From NCBI GenBank assembly GCA_002687175.1, contig NYZP01000019.1, positions 1 to 64,000 on the forward strand: a DNA stretch of 64,000 bases. The letters are read 5' to 3'. The position numbers and the translations under genes were made by a program. Source of the DNA: Parcubacteria group bacterium (GTDB taxonomy: Bacteria > Patescibacteria > ABY1 > Buchananbacterales > UBA6539). The notes beneath the pieces were generated by a model. It had not been told where the DNA came from. It searched no databases and saw only the letters and a program-made list of their open reading frames with translations. Shown here in pieces: positions 51,891-61,406 of the stretch (position 1 is its first letter; each line of letters opens with the position of its first letter).

Positions 51891-53902
51891 AAATAATAGT
51901 CTTCATCGGGATCAGAACTGTTCCATTGTCCTAGAATTTTAAATAATTCGGGATCAGATAAAAGCTTATCCCAAAGAATTTTTTCTCTAGGGTAATAGGT
52001 ATTATTATTTTTTAAAACGTACTTTATATTTTTATCCTTAAACAGTGCCGATAGTTCTTCTACAGTTAGATCATCGTTATATTCTAAATCCGTTAGCAGA
52101 TTAAAGCCAAAAGTGGTTATCCGGGCAACATTATAGTCACCGTGCCAAGCTAAGTACTGAGTCTGGCGAGTCAGAATATAAAAATCATCCTTATTATTTG
52201 GATGAAGTTGATCCAAAATTTTTCTTGCTTCAACACCACCGTAATAAACGTGTTGTACTGGAAAATGGAAACCACCATGTCGAGGGTAATAGACAAACGA
52301 CATTCCCCAGGAGTTTAAAAACAAAATGATTATAATAAAAGCCATCAACCATGCAGCTTTTACCTTTTTTAGCATCGGAACTAATAAAACAAAAAATAAG
52401 AAAATTAAAATTGGGATCCAAACATTAACCCAACTTTTATTAGCGACAAATCTTATTTTAAGAAAATATAGACTATAGGTAAAAAGTAATACTAATTTAT
52501 AACGATCAGTATTTTTCCATATTGCCACCGCCATAAATGGCAACAAAATAATTAATACTGTCAAAGCATTATTGGCTACCAAGTCAACAAAAAATTTAAG
52601 TGGTTCTAAAATTGTCTCAAATTTTGAGATAAAAACACTTGATGAATCAACAACGGCTGTTGTTAAAATACCGAATATCGCTAAAAGCTGCAAACCAAGT
52701 AAGAACCACTTAGACTTAAGCTGTTGGAGATATAAAATACCATAAACCAACCAAAGGCCAAAAAAGGCATAATGCCAACGATCAATTGAAACCGAAGAAA
52801 AGAAAATTGTTAAAGTGGCAACAAAATAGATTATATTGAAAGAAAGATACTCCCATTTTTTATTTTTTATAAACCCCAAAAAACTTAAAATAATAATCGG
52901 GTATATAAAAAACATCTGTCTAAATGAATAGATAACTCGATGTAAAGGCTGCAGTAATCTATCATCAAGAATAGTAAAAAGCCTTGAAGCATCAAAAATT
53001 TCATAATACTTACCCTTGAATATATCATTAAATAGTGGAAAAACTGGATTCTCGTAAATTAAATAATTTCGGATGAACCAAAGTATTACTGGAGTACCTA
53101 AAAGTAAAGCATAAATGATAAATCTTTTTTTGTTTTTTGACTTCCAAAACATGTAGAGCAACAATAAACCCCACAACAGTCCTACCATCTTAGATAAAAT
53201 AAGTAGGACAAAACTTAATATAACGATAAGTAAATCAAAGTTTGACTTTTGAATTTGATATTTCTCCCAAAAGTATAAAAAACAAGTAGCCGAAAAAATA
53301 ATTAATGTTTCCTGCATTATATTCCAACCACCCCAAAACCAAACCATTTCATTTGTCAAAAATAAAAGAACTAGAAATGCTAAGTTAGTCTTATTGATAC
53401 CCTTCTCTTCCCCCCACTTGTAAATCAAATACAATGTCAATGAGCCGAAAATAAATGGAATCCACATCAATGTTAACTCATTAAATGTGTTAAGAAGTAA
53501 AAAGGTGCTGGCTGACAGAATTGGTAATAATGGCATACGGGCAAAATGATACAACTCTGTACCATAAGCAAAATCAACAAAGCCATTATTTTCAACAACT
53601 AGCCTAGCGTAAGGTAACCAATAGCCAGTAACATCACCGGAGAAAAAACCACGAAGCATCATTACTCCTAAGATACTTGCGGGAAATAAAACTAGAAAAA
53701 TTAGCACCTTTTTATCAAAAACTATTTTTTTTCGAAATACGAATAGCAATAATAAAATGAAAAATAAAGAGAGTGAAACCGTAAAAAAATTAAGGATCCC
53801 TGCTAACCCAAAAATTAAATTTAATAAAAAGAAACTATAAACTAAAATTAGAAATGATTGAATGGTATCTAGGTTAGGTAATTTTTTAATAAAATTTTGC
53901 AT
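51875..53902 (-). CDS. Large GT-C-like membrane glycosyltransferase
   Basis: The 675-residue protein has about 14 membrane helices. The first outer loop carries GDVTGYWLPYARLVVENNG (about 89-107), a motif placed like the catalytic acidic loop of GT-C enzymes, followed by HFARMPLLP. The soluble C-terminus includes NNTYYPREKILWDKLLSDP. The role is probably sugar transfer from a polyprenyl carrier on the outer face. The gene overlaps the GT4 gene downstream by 16 bases. Confidence 0.68.
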   Translation of the reverse strand: MQNFIKKLPNLDTIQSFLILVYSFFLLNLIFGLAGILNFFTVSLSLFFILLLLFVFRKKIVFDKKVLIFLVLFPASILGVMMLRGFFSGDVTGYWLPYARLVVENNGFVDFAYGTELYHFARMPLLPILSASTFLLLNTFNELTLMWIPFIFGSLTLYLIYKWGEEKGINKTNLAFLVLLFLTNEMVWFWGGWNIMQETLIIFSATCFLYFWEKYQIQKSNFDLLIVILSFVLLILSKMVGLLWGLLLLYMFWKSKNKKRFIIYALLLGTPVILWFIRNYLIYENPVFPLFNDIFKGKYYEIFDASRLFTILDDRLLQPLHRVIYSFRQMFFIYPIIILSFLGFIKNKKWEYLSFNIIYFVATLTIFFSSVSIDRWHYAFFGLWLVYGILYLQQLKSKWFLLGLQLLAIFGILTTAVVDSSSVFISKFETILEPLKFFVDLVANNALTVLIILLPFMAVAIWKNTDRYKLVLLFTYSLYFLKIRFVANKSWVNVWIPILIFLFFVLLVPMLKKVKAAWLMAFIIIILFLNSWGMSFVYYPRHGGFHFPVQHVYYGGVEARKILDQLHPNNKDDFYILTRQTQYLAWHGDYNVARITTFGFNLLTDLEYNDDLTVEELSALFKDKNIKYVLKNNNTYYPREKILWDKLLSDPELFKILGQWNSSDPDEDYYLWQIY

Positions 53903-53905
53903 AGG

Positions 53906-54685
53906 TTATCTAAAACTTTTGCCTAAAGATCTAAATTTTTTAATTTCTTCTTTACCAGGATCGCTAAAATTTGTGCCATCAATTGGATCATTAGCTTTCG
54001 GCTCTACCTGATTTTGCTTAATTAGATTAACTGCTTTAATTAATAAATCTCCTCCTAAAGGAACCGTTTTTTTATAAAGGCTATCAACGGTCTCATTAGA
54101 AGAAATTGAAACCTCTTGTTGATTAATAATTTTTCCGGAATCTATTTTATCATCAATATAATGAACAGTCACTCCAGTCTTAGTCTCTTGATTCAACAGC
54201 AGCCAAAAAGCAATATTTTTTCCTCGGTACCTTGGTAACATAGAACCATGAACATTGATATTACCATGCTTTGCTTGTGATAACAAAGGTATTTTTAAAA
54301 TCACCGGACAAGCGATTGATATAACTATGTCAATTTCTAAATCTTTTAATTTATTCACAAACTGTTGATCATTAACGTTTGCCGGATAATGAATAGGTAT
54401 TTTATTATCTTTAAAAATCTTAGCCACTGAATAATATTTTCTGATAGGAAAAATGTAACTAATTTTATTTAACAACTTGGCTTTCATAAAATCAAACACC
54501 TGAATAACAAAACTTCGTAAACCATATAATTCAAAAAGTCCGGACATGACCTGAAAACTGGACTTCCTTGTATACCTTGGTAAAATTGCCACTCCCACAA
54601 TTTCGGTTGCCAATGATCTTACTACTTTCTCTATTGATAAAGGTAAGTAGAATGGTTCATCTTGGGTGATTATAAAAATTTTCAT
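53906..54685 (-). CDS. Formyltransferase-fold protein, likely sugar N-formyltransferase
   Basis: The 259-residue protein has the N-H-D triad of formyl-THF-dependent transferases: Asn144 and His146 in GNINVHGSMLPRYRG and Asp182 in YIDDKIDSGKII. It lacks the C-terminal tRNA-binding domain of methionyl-tRNA formyltransferase and sits in a glycan locus, so a sugar N-formyltransferase (like those making Qui3NFo or Qui4NFo) is the best reading. It overlaps the deacetylase gene by 4 bases. Confidence 0.85.
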   Translation of the reverse strand: MKIFIITQDEPFYLPLSIEKVVRSLATEIVGVAILPRYTRKSSFQVMSGLFELYGLRSFVIQVFDFMKAKLLNKISYIFPIRKYYSVAKIFKDNKIPIHYPANVNDQQFVNKLKDLEIDIVISIACPVILKIPLLSQAKHGNINVHGSMLPRYRGKNIAFWLLLNQETKTGVTVHYIDDKIDSGKIINQQEVSISSNETVDSLYKKTVPLGGDLLIKAVNLIKQNQVEPKANDPIDGTNFSDPGKEEIKKFRSLGKSFR

Positions 54686-55479
54686 CTCAATTTTGTTTGG
54701 TAATCGTTAGCTAATTCAGAAATGGCAGCTGACTTGTAACCCTGAGCCAAAATATATTTAATAAATTTCTCTAAAATTTTTAATCCTTTGCCCTGATTCC
54801 TAATATAAAAAATTCTTTGCAAAAGTGGTAATTTTTGTTTACCAGCGATTTTACTTAAATTATGGAGATGAAAATCAAATATTAAAACGTGTGGCAAACC
54901 AAGAAGCTTTAAAATAATTTTGTAAACATGCCAACCTAAAAATTGAATGTAACTCTGAGAAATTGGAAACCTAAGCTTTGGAGTAACGGCAAAAGGAAAC
55001 TCTAAAATTCCATTTGTCTGTTTAAAAGGTACCATTGGTGAACTGGCGTTATTAAACACTCCTGGTCGATAAAATGGGAATAAGCTAAAATTATTTTTAA
55101 AACCAAATTCTTTCAGGACATCAAGATCTTGGTCAGTAAAATATCCTTGAGGAAAACGATAATGCTCTGGCGGACTGTTGAAATAATTAATAAAAGCCTG
55201 CTGAGACTTTTGAACTTCTTCTCGAGTCTCTGCCAGGCTATTTTTTTTACCAGATATATGATAATAAGAATGCACTCCAAAATCACATCCAAATTTTTGC
55301 AATTTACTGATAACTTCAGGATATTCATCAATTAAATGCCCAGAAAGAAATACCGAAAGTTTAATATTATATTTTTTAAAAAGATTCAGTAAAGGATCTA
55401 TGTTTTCTGCTGCCGTAAAAGTGTCTAACCAACCATAATCTTTTTCTAAATCTAAGGTGAAACAAACTAATTTTTCCAT
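54682..55479 (-). CDS. Polysaccharide deacetylase family protein
   Basis: The 265-residue NodB-fold protein has LVCFTLDLEKDYGW (Asp10 region, the first motif), FGVHSYYHIS (the metal-binding His pair, about 88-97) and YRFPQGYFTD (about 126-135). It would remove N-acetyl groups from a glycan or a lipid-linked sugar. No signal peptide is seen, so it may act in the cytoplasm. It could free the amine that the adjoining formyltransferase acts on, as an alternative to the aminotransferase route. Confidence 0.88.
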   Translation of the reverse strand: MEKLVCFTLDLEKDYGWLDTFTAAENIDPLLNLFKKYNIKLSVFLSGHLIDEYPEVISKLQKFGCDFGVHSYYHISGKKNSLAETREEVQKSQQAFINYFNSPPEHYRFPQGYFTDQDLDVLKEFGFKNNFSLFPFYRPGVFNNASSPMVPFKQTNGILEFPFAVTPKLRFPISQSYIQFLGWHVYKIILKLLGLPHVLIFDFHLHNLSKIAGKQKLPLLQRIFYIRNQGKGLKILEKFIKYILAQGYKSAAISELANDYQTKLR

Positions 55480-55563
55480 AAATTACATTCTTATACTTTC
55501 TTTTTACCACCCTACCAATTAATATCTCAGACAAAATCAGCAATTATTTGATTTGCTTTATAT

Positions 55564-55782
55564 TTATTTATTGACTGCTTGATCTTCACCATTCCATTCT
55601 TTTATTTTTTTTGTTTGATTGTCTACCGCTTTATTATAACTGTTGCAATTTTCTGCTGTCCAATGCACGGCATCATCTGAAAAAACATGGATTTTATCTA
55701 ACTTAATTGCTTCAACAACAGCTTTAGATATTTCCTCGACTGAACTATTGGGATATTTAGCCTTCAGCTCCTTTAAAGTCAT
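55564..55782 (-). CDS. Small hypothetical protein between glycan genes
   Basis: The 72-residue hydrophilic protein begins MTLKELKAKYPNSSVEEISK and has a single cysteine (WTAENCNSYNKAV). No family is recognised. It starts 2 bases after the stop of the B12-domain radical SAM gene at 55,785, so it may be a partner or a substrate peptide of that enzyme. Confidence 0.6.
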   Translation of the reverse strand: MTLKELKAKYPNSSVEEISKAVVEAIKLDKIHVFSDDAVHWTAENCNSYNKAVDNQTKKIKEWNGEDQAVNK

Positions 55783-55784
55783 AC

Positions 55785-57221
55785 TCAGTTACATTTTTTA
55801 ATTTCTTGTTTCCACTCAAACATACGACGTATAAGGCCATACAGCCCTCTGCTATAAGCTTTAAACTCACCCCAGGTTTTAATTCTAGAAATCATTTCAA
55901 ATACTTTCTTTGGCCGAAAATAAAACTGTTTAAAAGCACTATTAGTATAGTCTTGAAGTTCTTGACTGGAAACATCACAAATATCTGCCATTGGAACGAC
56001 ACCTTTTGGTACAAAATCATCCCAATTAGTGGCATTGTCTAAATGTTTGTAATGAGTGGTATATACTTCTGTACCAGGAAAAGGTATGAGGCGATTAAAT
56101 GAGGCTATCGTTGGGTTAACCTCTTTTGCAAAATCAATAGTTTGCTCAACAGTTTGTTTTGTTTCACCAGGAGCACCTAAAATAAAAGAGGCGATAGTTT
56201 TAAAACCAAGTTCATTTGACCTTTGAACAGCCCAACGAATTTGATCAAGAGTTGTTCCCTTTTTAAAATTATTTAAGATGTCTTGATTACCAGATTCAAT
56301 GCCATATAAGATACTAAAACAACCGGCTCTTCTCATCAACTTTAACATTTCTTCATTAATGGTATTCACTCTAGAAAAGCAGTACCAATCAATTTTCAAT
56401 TGACGATCAATTATTCCTTGACAAATTTCCGTTGTCCTTTCTTTATTTACGGTAAAAGTGTCATCAACAAAAATAATATATTCAACTCCATATTCCTTCA
56501 TTACGTACTCTATTTGGTCTAACATATATTTAGGGCTATGATATCTAAAAGAGTAACCTAAAGTTTTCCACGAAGCGCAAAATGTACACCTTGCTGGACA
56601 GCCACGACTAGATATTAAAGTAATTGATTTTTTACCCCTATCTAAATGGACATTTGGTCGATAATTATTAATATCAACAAGTTCCCAAGCAGGATATGGC
56701 AAATCGTCCAGCTCTTGAATTAATTGACGAGCTTCTGTCACTACAATCTCACCATCTTTGTTTTTATAAACGAGCCCTTTAACATCAGAAAAATCCCGTG
56801 AGCCACTTTCATATTTTTTAACAATATCAAGTATGGTGTAATCTGACTCAGCAATTGATATTAAATCAAATTGTGGAAAATTTTTGGCTATTTGAGTTGG
56901 TACTGATGAGGCGTGAATACCACCTAGGACAGTAAAAGTACCTAATTCTTCCTTGATTAATTCCGCCATTTTAGATGCCCCTTTAAAATTTGCTGTCATA
57001 CAGGTGATACCAATAATTTCAGGATTTTTTGCTCGTAAGTAAGTAAGTATTTCTTCCTTACCCATATTATATATTTCCGGCTCAAAGATTGATACCTCAT
57101 GACCCTCTCTCTTTAAAACAGCTGCTAAATAACCAATACCAATGGGAAAAGTATAATTAGGACCAACATTTAATGATCCGTATATATCAAGATATGGAGC
57201 TTGGATTAAGACTACCTTCAT
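55785..57221 (-). CDS. B12-domain radical SAM protein
   Basis: The 478-residue protein has a B12-binding-like domain (VVLIQAPYLDIY, LGGIHASSVP) and the radical SAM motif Cys208-Cys212-Cys215 in SRGCPARCTFC. The region of the axial His reads FEPEIYNMG, so the DxHxxG motif is absent. The C-terminus has FYFRPKKVFEMISRI as in two sister proteins. A small 72-residue gene follows 2 bases after. Function unknown. Confidence 0.9.
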   Translation of the reverse strand: MKVVLIQAPYLDIYGSLNVGPNYTFPIGIGYLAAVLKREGHEVSIFEPEIYNMGKEEILTYLRAKNPEIIGITCMTANFKGASKMAELIKEELGTFTVLGGIHASSVPTQIAKNFPQFDLISIAESDYTILDIVKKYESGSRDFSDVKGLVYKNKDGEIVVTEARQLIQELDDLPYPAWELVDINNYRPNVHLDRGKKSITLISSRGCPARCTFCASWKTLGYSFRYHSPKYMLDQIEYVMKEYGVEYIIFVDDTFTVNKERTTEICQGIIDRQLKIDWYCFSRVNTINEEMLKLMRRAGCFSILYGIESGNQDILNNFKKGTTLDQIRWAVQRSNELGFKTIASFILGAPGETKQTVEQTIDFAKEVNPTIASFNRLIPFPGTEVYTTHYKHLDNATNWDDFVPKGVVPMADICDVSSQELQDYTNSAFKQFYFRPKKVFEMISRIKTWGEFKAYSRGLYGLIRRMFEWKQEIKKCN

Positions 57222-57226
57222 ATTTT

Positions 57227-58096
57227 TTATTTTTCCCGCCTTAATGATGCCAACTGATCAGCCAATAATCCATTAAAAAATAAAATAACACCAGTTAATA
57301 TTATAAGGATGCCAGAATTTGGCATACGACCAAAAATGACAATACCATTGACCGAGAACAGTAAACCAAAAATAGTTAAAAATAAACTAATTGGCATAAA
57401 TATTTTAAGTGGATTAAACAACATAATAACTCTTAAAATTAATAGAATTGTTTTAAAACCATCTCTAAAATATTTAACGGAACTGTGACTACCTGGTTTT
57501 CTTTCTTGAATATGGATTGGAACATAACCAACGTTAAGACCTTCTTTGAAAAAAGCTAAAGTGATTGTTGTTGACAAAGAAAATGAATTAGGCAAGATAT
57601 GAACAAACTTTAAAAATAAATCTTTTTTAACAACTCTTAATCCTGAATTTAAATCAGGAATTTTTTTATCAACTAATACATTAGCTATCAACTGTAATAT
57701 TTTCTTACCGGGCATTCTAGATTTTGGACCTTTATACTCAACCCGAGAACCAACGACCATATCAAACTGATCAATTTTTTCTAACACCGGTTGCAAAATT
57801 TCGGCTTGATGCTGGCCATCACCATCAAAAAATAATACCCAATCATATTTAGAATTTTTTACACCAGTTTTCAATGATGCACCATAACCCTTATTATAAG
57901 GATGATTAATTAATCTGACAGGTTTAGACTTTACTAATTCTGCTGTCTTGTCAGCTGAAGCATCATTAACAATGATAATCTCATGTTTATAATCTTTAAA
58001 AAAATTATTTAAGTTATCAATAACTCCTGAGATTGCTTTTTCTTCATTGTAGGCAGGAACAATAACTGAAATTCCCTGATTTTTAAAACTCATCAT
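57227..58096 (-). CDS. DPM1-like glycosyltransferase (GT2) with membrane tail
   Basis: The 289-residue protein has VIVPAYNEEKAISGV, IVNDASADKTAELV, FFDGDGQHQAEILQP (metal-binding, about 93-107) and VVGSRVEYKGP, then two C-terminal helices (about 226-280). It should make a polyprenyl-phosphate sugar. The start overlaps the stop of the radical SAM gene by 4 bases (ATGATG), so the second ATG is an alternative start. Confidence 0.9.
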   Translation of the reverse strand: MMSFKNQGISVIVPAYNEEKAISGVIDNLNNFFKDYKHEIIIVNDASADKTAELVKSKPVRLINHPYNKGYGASLKTGVKNSKYDWVLFFDGDGQHQAEILQPVLEKIDQFDMVVGSRVEYKGPKSRMPGKKILQLIANVLVDKKIPDLNSGLRVVKKDLFLKFVHILPNSFSLSTTITLAFFKEGLNVGYVPIHIQERKPGSHSSVKYFRDGFKTILLILRVIMLFNPLKIFMPISLFLTIFGLLFSVNGIVIFGRMPNSGILIILTGVILFFNGLLADQLASLRREK

Positions 58097-59061
58097 ATAA
58101 AATCAATATTAGACTCACGGTCAGGATGTTTAATATGATAAAGTAATTTATTTATTTCATGATCTTTGCAACATACTTGGCAATCATTATCAACTAATTT
58201 ACAAGCTTTAATCTTTTTTCTTTTATCTGATTTCCAGATATCAAGAAAACTGTGTTCATTCAAATTACCAAAAATATATGGCTCCTTACCAAGCTTGTAC
58301 ATGCAAACATTGACATCACCTCGAAAATCGATTACTGGACAAAAATTATGGCCGTAGCAGGTATCATAAGTTCTAGGTTTTGTAGCATCTTCAAATTTAT
58401 ATTCTGATAAAATGATTTTAAAATTTTCGTCTTCTAATTCTTTCAGCTTATAAGGTATTTCAAGATTCTTCTGTTTATCATAGGTTTTGGCTAAAGCTGG
58501 TCTAACTTGAAAATAATAAACTCCTAACTCTTTGGCTTGTTTGGCATATTCATAAGCTTTTGGATAACTTTCTTCAGTAACATTTAAACAAATACCTATT
58601 GGTGTTTTACTGCTGGTATATTCTTTGAGTAATTTACGATCAATACCATCCATAAATTTCTCGGTTAAAGAAATACGAATCCAATCATAAAATTCTGGAT
58701 TTATTCTATTTTTTTCGTAACTTAAAGCATTAGTAAAAAGTCCTTGAGAAAAACCAAGTTTATGAGCAGTTTCATTAAATTCGTTAATATTTGGATGTAG
58801 AGTTGGTTCTCCTCCACCAGTCCAGGAAATAGCTTTAATACCCATTGAAGCCATGTCAGATAAGGTTCTAAGCATTACATCTTTATTAATACCGTCACCG
58901 CTATGAGTACCACCATAAAAACACCACGGACATTTAGCATTACAGTAGTTTGTTGGTGAAATCTCGATTAGTACCGGTACGTTATCGCCTGTTTTTAACC
59001 AGTCATTAACACGATCCCAATTCCAGAGTAATTTCATTTGCGGATTAAAGGTAACTTTCAT
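58093..59061 (-). CDS. Radical SAM protein with SPASM-like C-terminal cysteines
   Basis: The 322-residue protein has the cluster motif Cys40-Cys44-Cys47 in SPTNYCNAKCPWCFYGG, the SAM site SWTGGGEPTLHPN (about 79-91) and a C-terminal set of cysteines (FCPVIDF, NVCMYK, ACKLVDNDCQVCC) typical of SPASM or related auxiliary clusters. The GT2 gene overlaps its end by 4 bases. The target is unknown; glycan or lipid modification is inferred. Confidence 0.88.
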   Translation of the reverse strand: MKVTFNPQMKLLWNWDRVNDWLKTGDNVPVLIEISPTNYCNAKCPWCFYGGTHSGDGINKDVMLRTLSDMASMGIKAISWTGGGEPTLHPNINEFNETAHKLGFSQGLFTNALSYEKNRINPEFYDWIRISLTEKFMDGIDRKLLKEYTSSKTPIGICLNVTEESYPKAYEYAKQAKELGVYYFQVRPALAKTYDKQKNLEIPYKLKELEDENFKIILSEYKFEDATKPRTYDTCYGHNFCPVIDFRGDVNVCMYKLGKEPYIFGNLNEHSFLDIWKSDKRKKIKACKLVDNDCQVCCKDHEINKLLYHIKHPDRESNIDFI

Positions 59062-59836
59062 GTATGTATTCTTTTAAAGCTAATTTATAAGATCTTAAGT
59101 GTTTAGTTTTAATTGATGAGTCTTTAACTCTCGGGGCAATTTCTTTGAAGTTATTATTGATAAAAAATTTATGTTTTTTCCCTAAAATATTTGCTATTTC
59201 GTTAGCTAGTTGCCAACGGGTGACCCGACCTTGATTACCAACTTCATAAATCCCAAACTGTTTATTTTGATATTTTTTCCAACAAAAATCTATTAGATCT
59301 TTAATATAAGTTGGCGAGCTATACCGATTATTAGTAAGTTCTATCCGGTGTCCAGTTTTTAAAGATTTCAGTAAAAATCCTACAAAATTTTTATCCTTAT
59401 GTTTTCCGCCACCAAACAGTAAGTCCGTCCGAAAAACAAAAAACTTTTTATAAATTTTTTTATTAAATAACTTAACTGATAGATATTTAGTAACTGCGTA
59501 AACATTTATCAAATCTTTATCTTGGGTAGACCCAAAATGCATCAGGGGAACATTTTTTTGTTGACAGATTTTTAACAGATTAGCTGGGCCTAAAAAATTT
59601 GTTTTTACTGCTTGTTTAGGATTTTTTTCACAGTAATCTATATTACTAATAGCAGCACAGTTTATTACTAGATCTATTCCTTTTTTAATATACTGTTTCA
59701 CCTCTGGTAACTCAGCAATGTCACACTCTTTTTGTGTAGGTAAAATCAATTCATAGTCTTTGTCAAGAAACCTTACAAACTCACTACCCAACATACCATT
59801 ACTACCGAAAATCAAAATCTTTTTATTTTTTACCAT
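59045..59836 (-). CDS. RmlD-like NAD(P)-dependent sugar reductase/epimerase
   Basis: The 263-residue SDR has the nucleotide site FGSNGMLGSEF (10-20), an INCAAISNIDYCE stretch, the catalytic pair in YAVTKYLSVK (about 113-122) and the family-like SSPTYIKDLIDF. It resembles dTDP-4-dehydrorhamnose reductase (RmlD) and related enzymes but RmlC is absent, so it may reduce another keto sugar. It overlaps the radical SAM gene by 17 bases. Confidence 0.82.
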   Translation of the reverse strand: MVKNKKILIFGSNGMLGSEFVRFLDKDYELILPTQKECDIAELPEVKQYIKKGIDLVINCAAISNIDYCEKNPKQAVKTNFLGPANLLKICQQKNVPLMHFGSTQDKDLINVYAVTKYLSVKLFNKKIYKKFFVFRTDLLFGGGKHKDKNFVGFLLKSLKTGHRIELTNNRYSSPTYIKDLIDFCWKKYQNKQFGIYEVGNQGRVTRWQLANEIANILGKKHKFFINNNFKEIAPRVKDSSIKTKHLRSYKLALKEYIHESYL

Positions 59837-61402
59837 CTAGGTAACCCGCGCTTCCTTCTGGGTCAATACTTGAAACAAAAATTTTATTCTTTCGGCAAAC
59901 TTCAAAATTGAACCACTAAATAAATATACCAATATTCCTTTAGAAGCTAACAAGCGCTCATTGGTCTTATTAAAAAAACTTCTTTTTTCTGGATCACCAA
60001 TTCGAAAAATATGCTGTCTGATTAATACTCGACTTAAATAATGATCATTATATCTTAAAGATTCTTTAATAAGATGTGGTAAAACAGTCTCGTGAGGAAT
60101 ATTTTCAAATAATGGAATGTGTGTTGGCGTTGACATTAAATAGTTACGCTTGTCTTCAAACGGTTCAACCCAACTAAAATTCATTTGATTTCTTCTTTCA
60201 GCTACTTTTTCTAATTCAGCACCAGGATAAATTCTTAAAGCGCCAATACCACCAGCTTCAATCAAATACTTTCTTAATTTTTTATGTAATCTGACATTTT
60301 CTGAAACATCATCGAGGGTCTCACCAGGAGTGGAAATTAAAATACCACCACGAACAATAATTTTATTTCTGTTGAGAGTTTCGAGACACTTAAAAGTTTG
60401 ATCTATACCAATCTTTTTCTTCATTAGCTTCAAAGAATTGTTGCTTAAATTTTCTATACCTAAGGTAATCATTCGGCAACCACTTTCGTAAAGTTTCTTA
60501 GCTGTTTCATCATCAACTGAATCAATCCTAGCCAAGCAAGCATAACGTATTCGACTGTCTAGATTCTTTAGACCGTCGGCTAACTCATGAAACCATTTTT
60601 TATTGGCGATTAAATGATCGTCCTGAAAAACAAAATCGGTGATTCCTTGATCTAAAAAATACTTTACTTGCTTTAAACAATTTTCTACTTTTAATGTTCT
60701 TAATGTTCTGGTCCACATTGCTTCGGCTGAACAAAAGACACAGTTAAACGGACAACCACGAGAAAAAATTAAATTAGCCATTGGCTTTTCAGTTTTGTTC
60801 TGACGAACAATGGACATCTTATCTAAGTCATCATATTCTTCTTCCTGTGGAATATAAGATTTATACTTATGATTGTTAGCCAGTGAGAAATCCGGCATTG
60901 GCAAGTCATTCAAATCTTTGACAGCATCTTGAGCAGGGTTAATAATTGTCTTACCATTTTCTCGATAAGTTATACCCTTAACTTCCGCCATTGACCTTTT
61001 GCCTTCTAAAACTTCAAATAACTGAACAATTGTTTTCTCACCTTCACCGCGAATTGCCACATCAACATAATCTAACTTATCAATAATATCTCGGTGAACC
61101 ATGGTGGGAAAAGGACCACCCAGTACCACCAGTGACTGCGGACGCGCTGCTTTGGCAAGCTTAGCCGTGTCAAAAGCGGCAATGCGGTCTTCAACATTAA
61201 AAGATATTCCAATAACGTCTGGCTTAAAATCTTTGACCATGCCTTGAAACTCTTCTGGGCTTGGATTATCCAAATAAGCATCCATATACTTAACCTCCGC
61301 GCCATACTGTTTGGCAACCGTGGCTATACTGAGCATGCCAATTGGGCTTAAAATGTGCTTTTCGCCATAATACCCTATTGGATTTGTAATAAAAAAACGC
61401 AT
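59837..61402 (-). CDS. B12-domain radical SAM protein, longer type
   Basis: The 521-residue protein has a B12-binding-like domain (LGGPFPTMVH, RGEGE) and the radical SAM motif Cys217-Cys221-Cys224 in SRGCPFNCVFC. The axial-His site reads MDAYLDNP, without His. It lacks the FYxRP tail of the other three and ends in a basic region. It starts 4 bases after a GT4 gene and ends at the RmlD-like gene. The reaction is unknown. Confidence 0.9.
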   Translation of the reverse strand: MRFFITNPIGYYGEKHILSPIGMLSIATVAKQYGAEVKYMDAYLDNPSPEEFQGMVKDFKPDVIGISFNVEDRIAAFDTAKLAKAARPQSLVVLGGPFPTMVHRDIIDKLDYVDVAIRGEGEKTIVQLFEVLEGKRSMAEVKGITYRENGKTIINPAQDAVKDLNDLPMPDFSLANNHKYKSYIPQEEEYDDLDKMSIVRQNKTEKPMANLIFSRGCPFNCVFCSAEAMWTRTLRTLKVENCLKQVKYFLDQGITDFVFQDDHLIANKKWFHELADGLKNLDSRIRYACLARIDSVDDETAKKLYESGCRMITLGIENLSNNSLKLMKKKIGIDQTFKCLETLNRNKIIVRGGILISTPGETLDDVSENVRLHKKLRKYLIEAGGIGALRIYPGAELEKVAERRNQMNFSWVEPFEDKRNYLMSTPTHIPLFENIPHETVLPHLIKESLRYNDHYLSRVLIRQHIFRIGDPEKRSFFNKTNERLLASKGILVYLFSGSILKFAERIKFLFQVLTQKEARVT

Positions 61403-61406
61403 ATTG

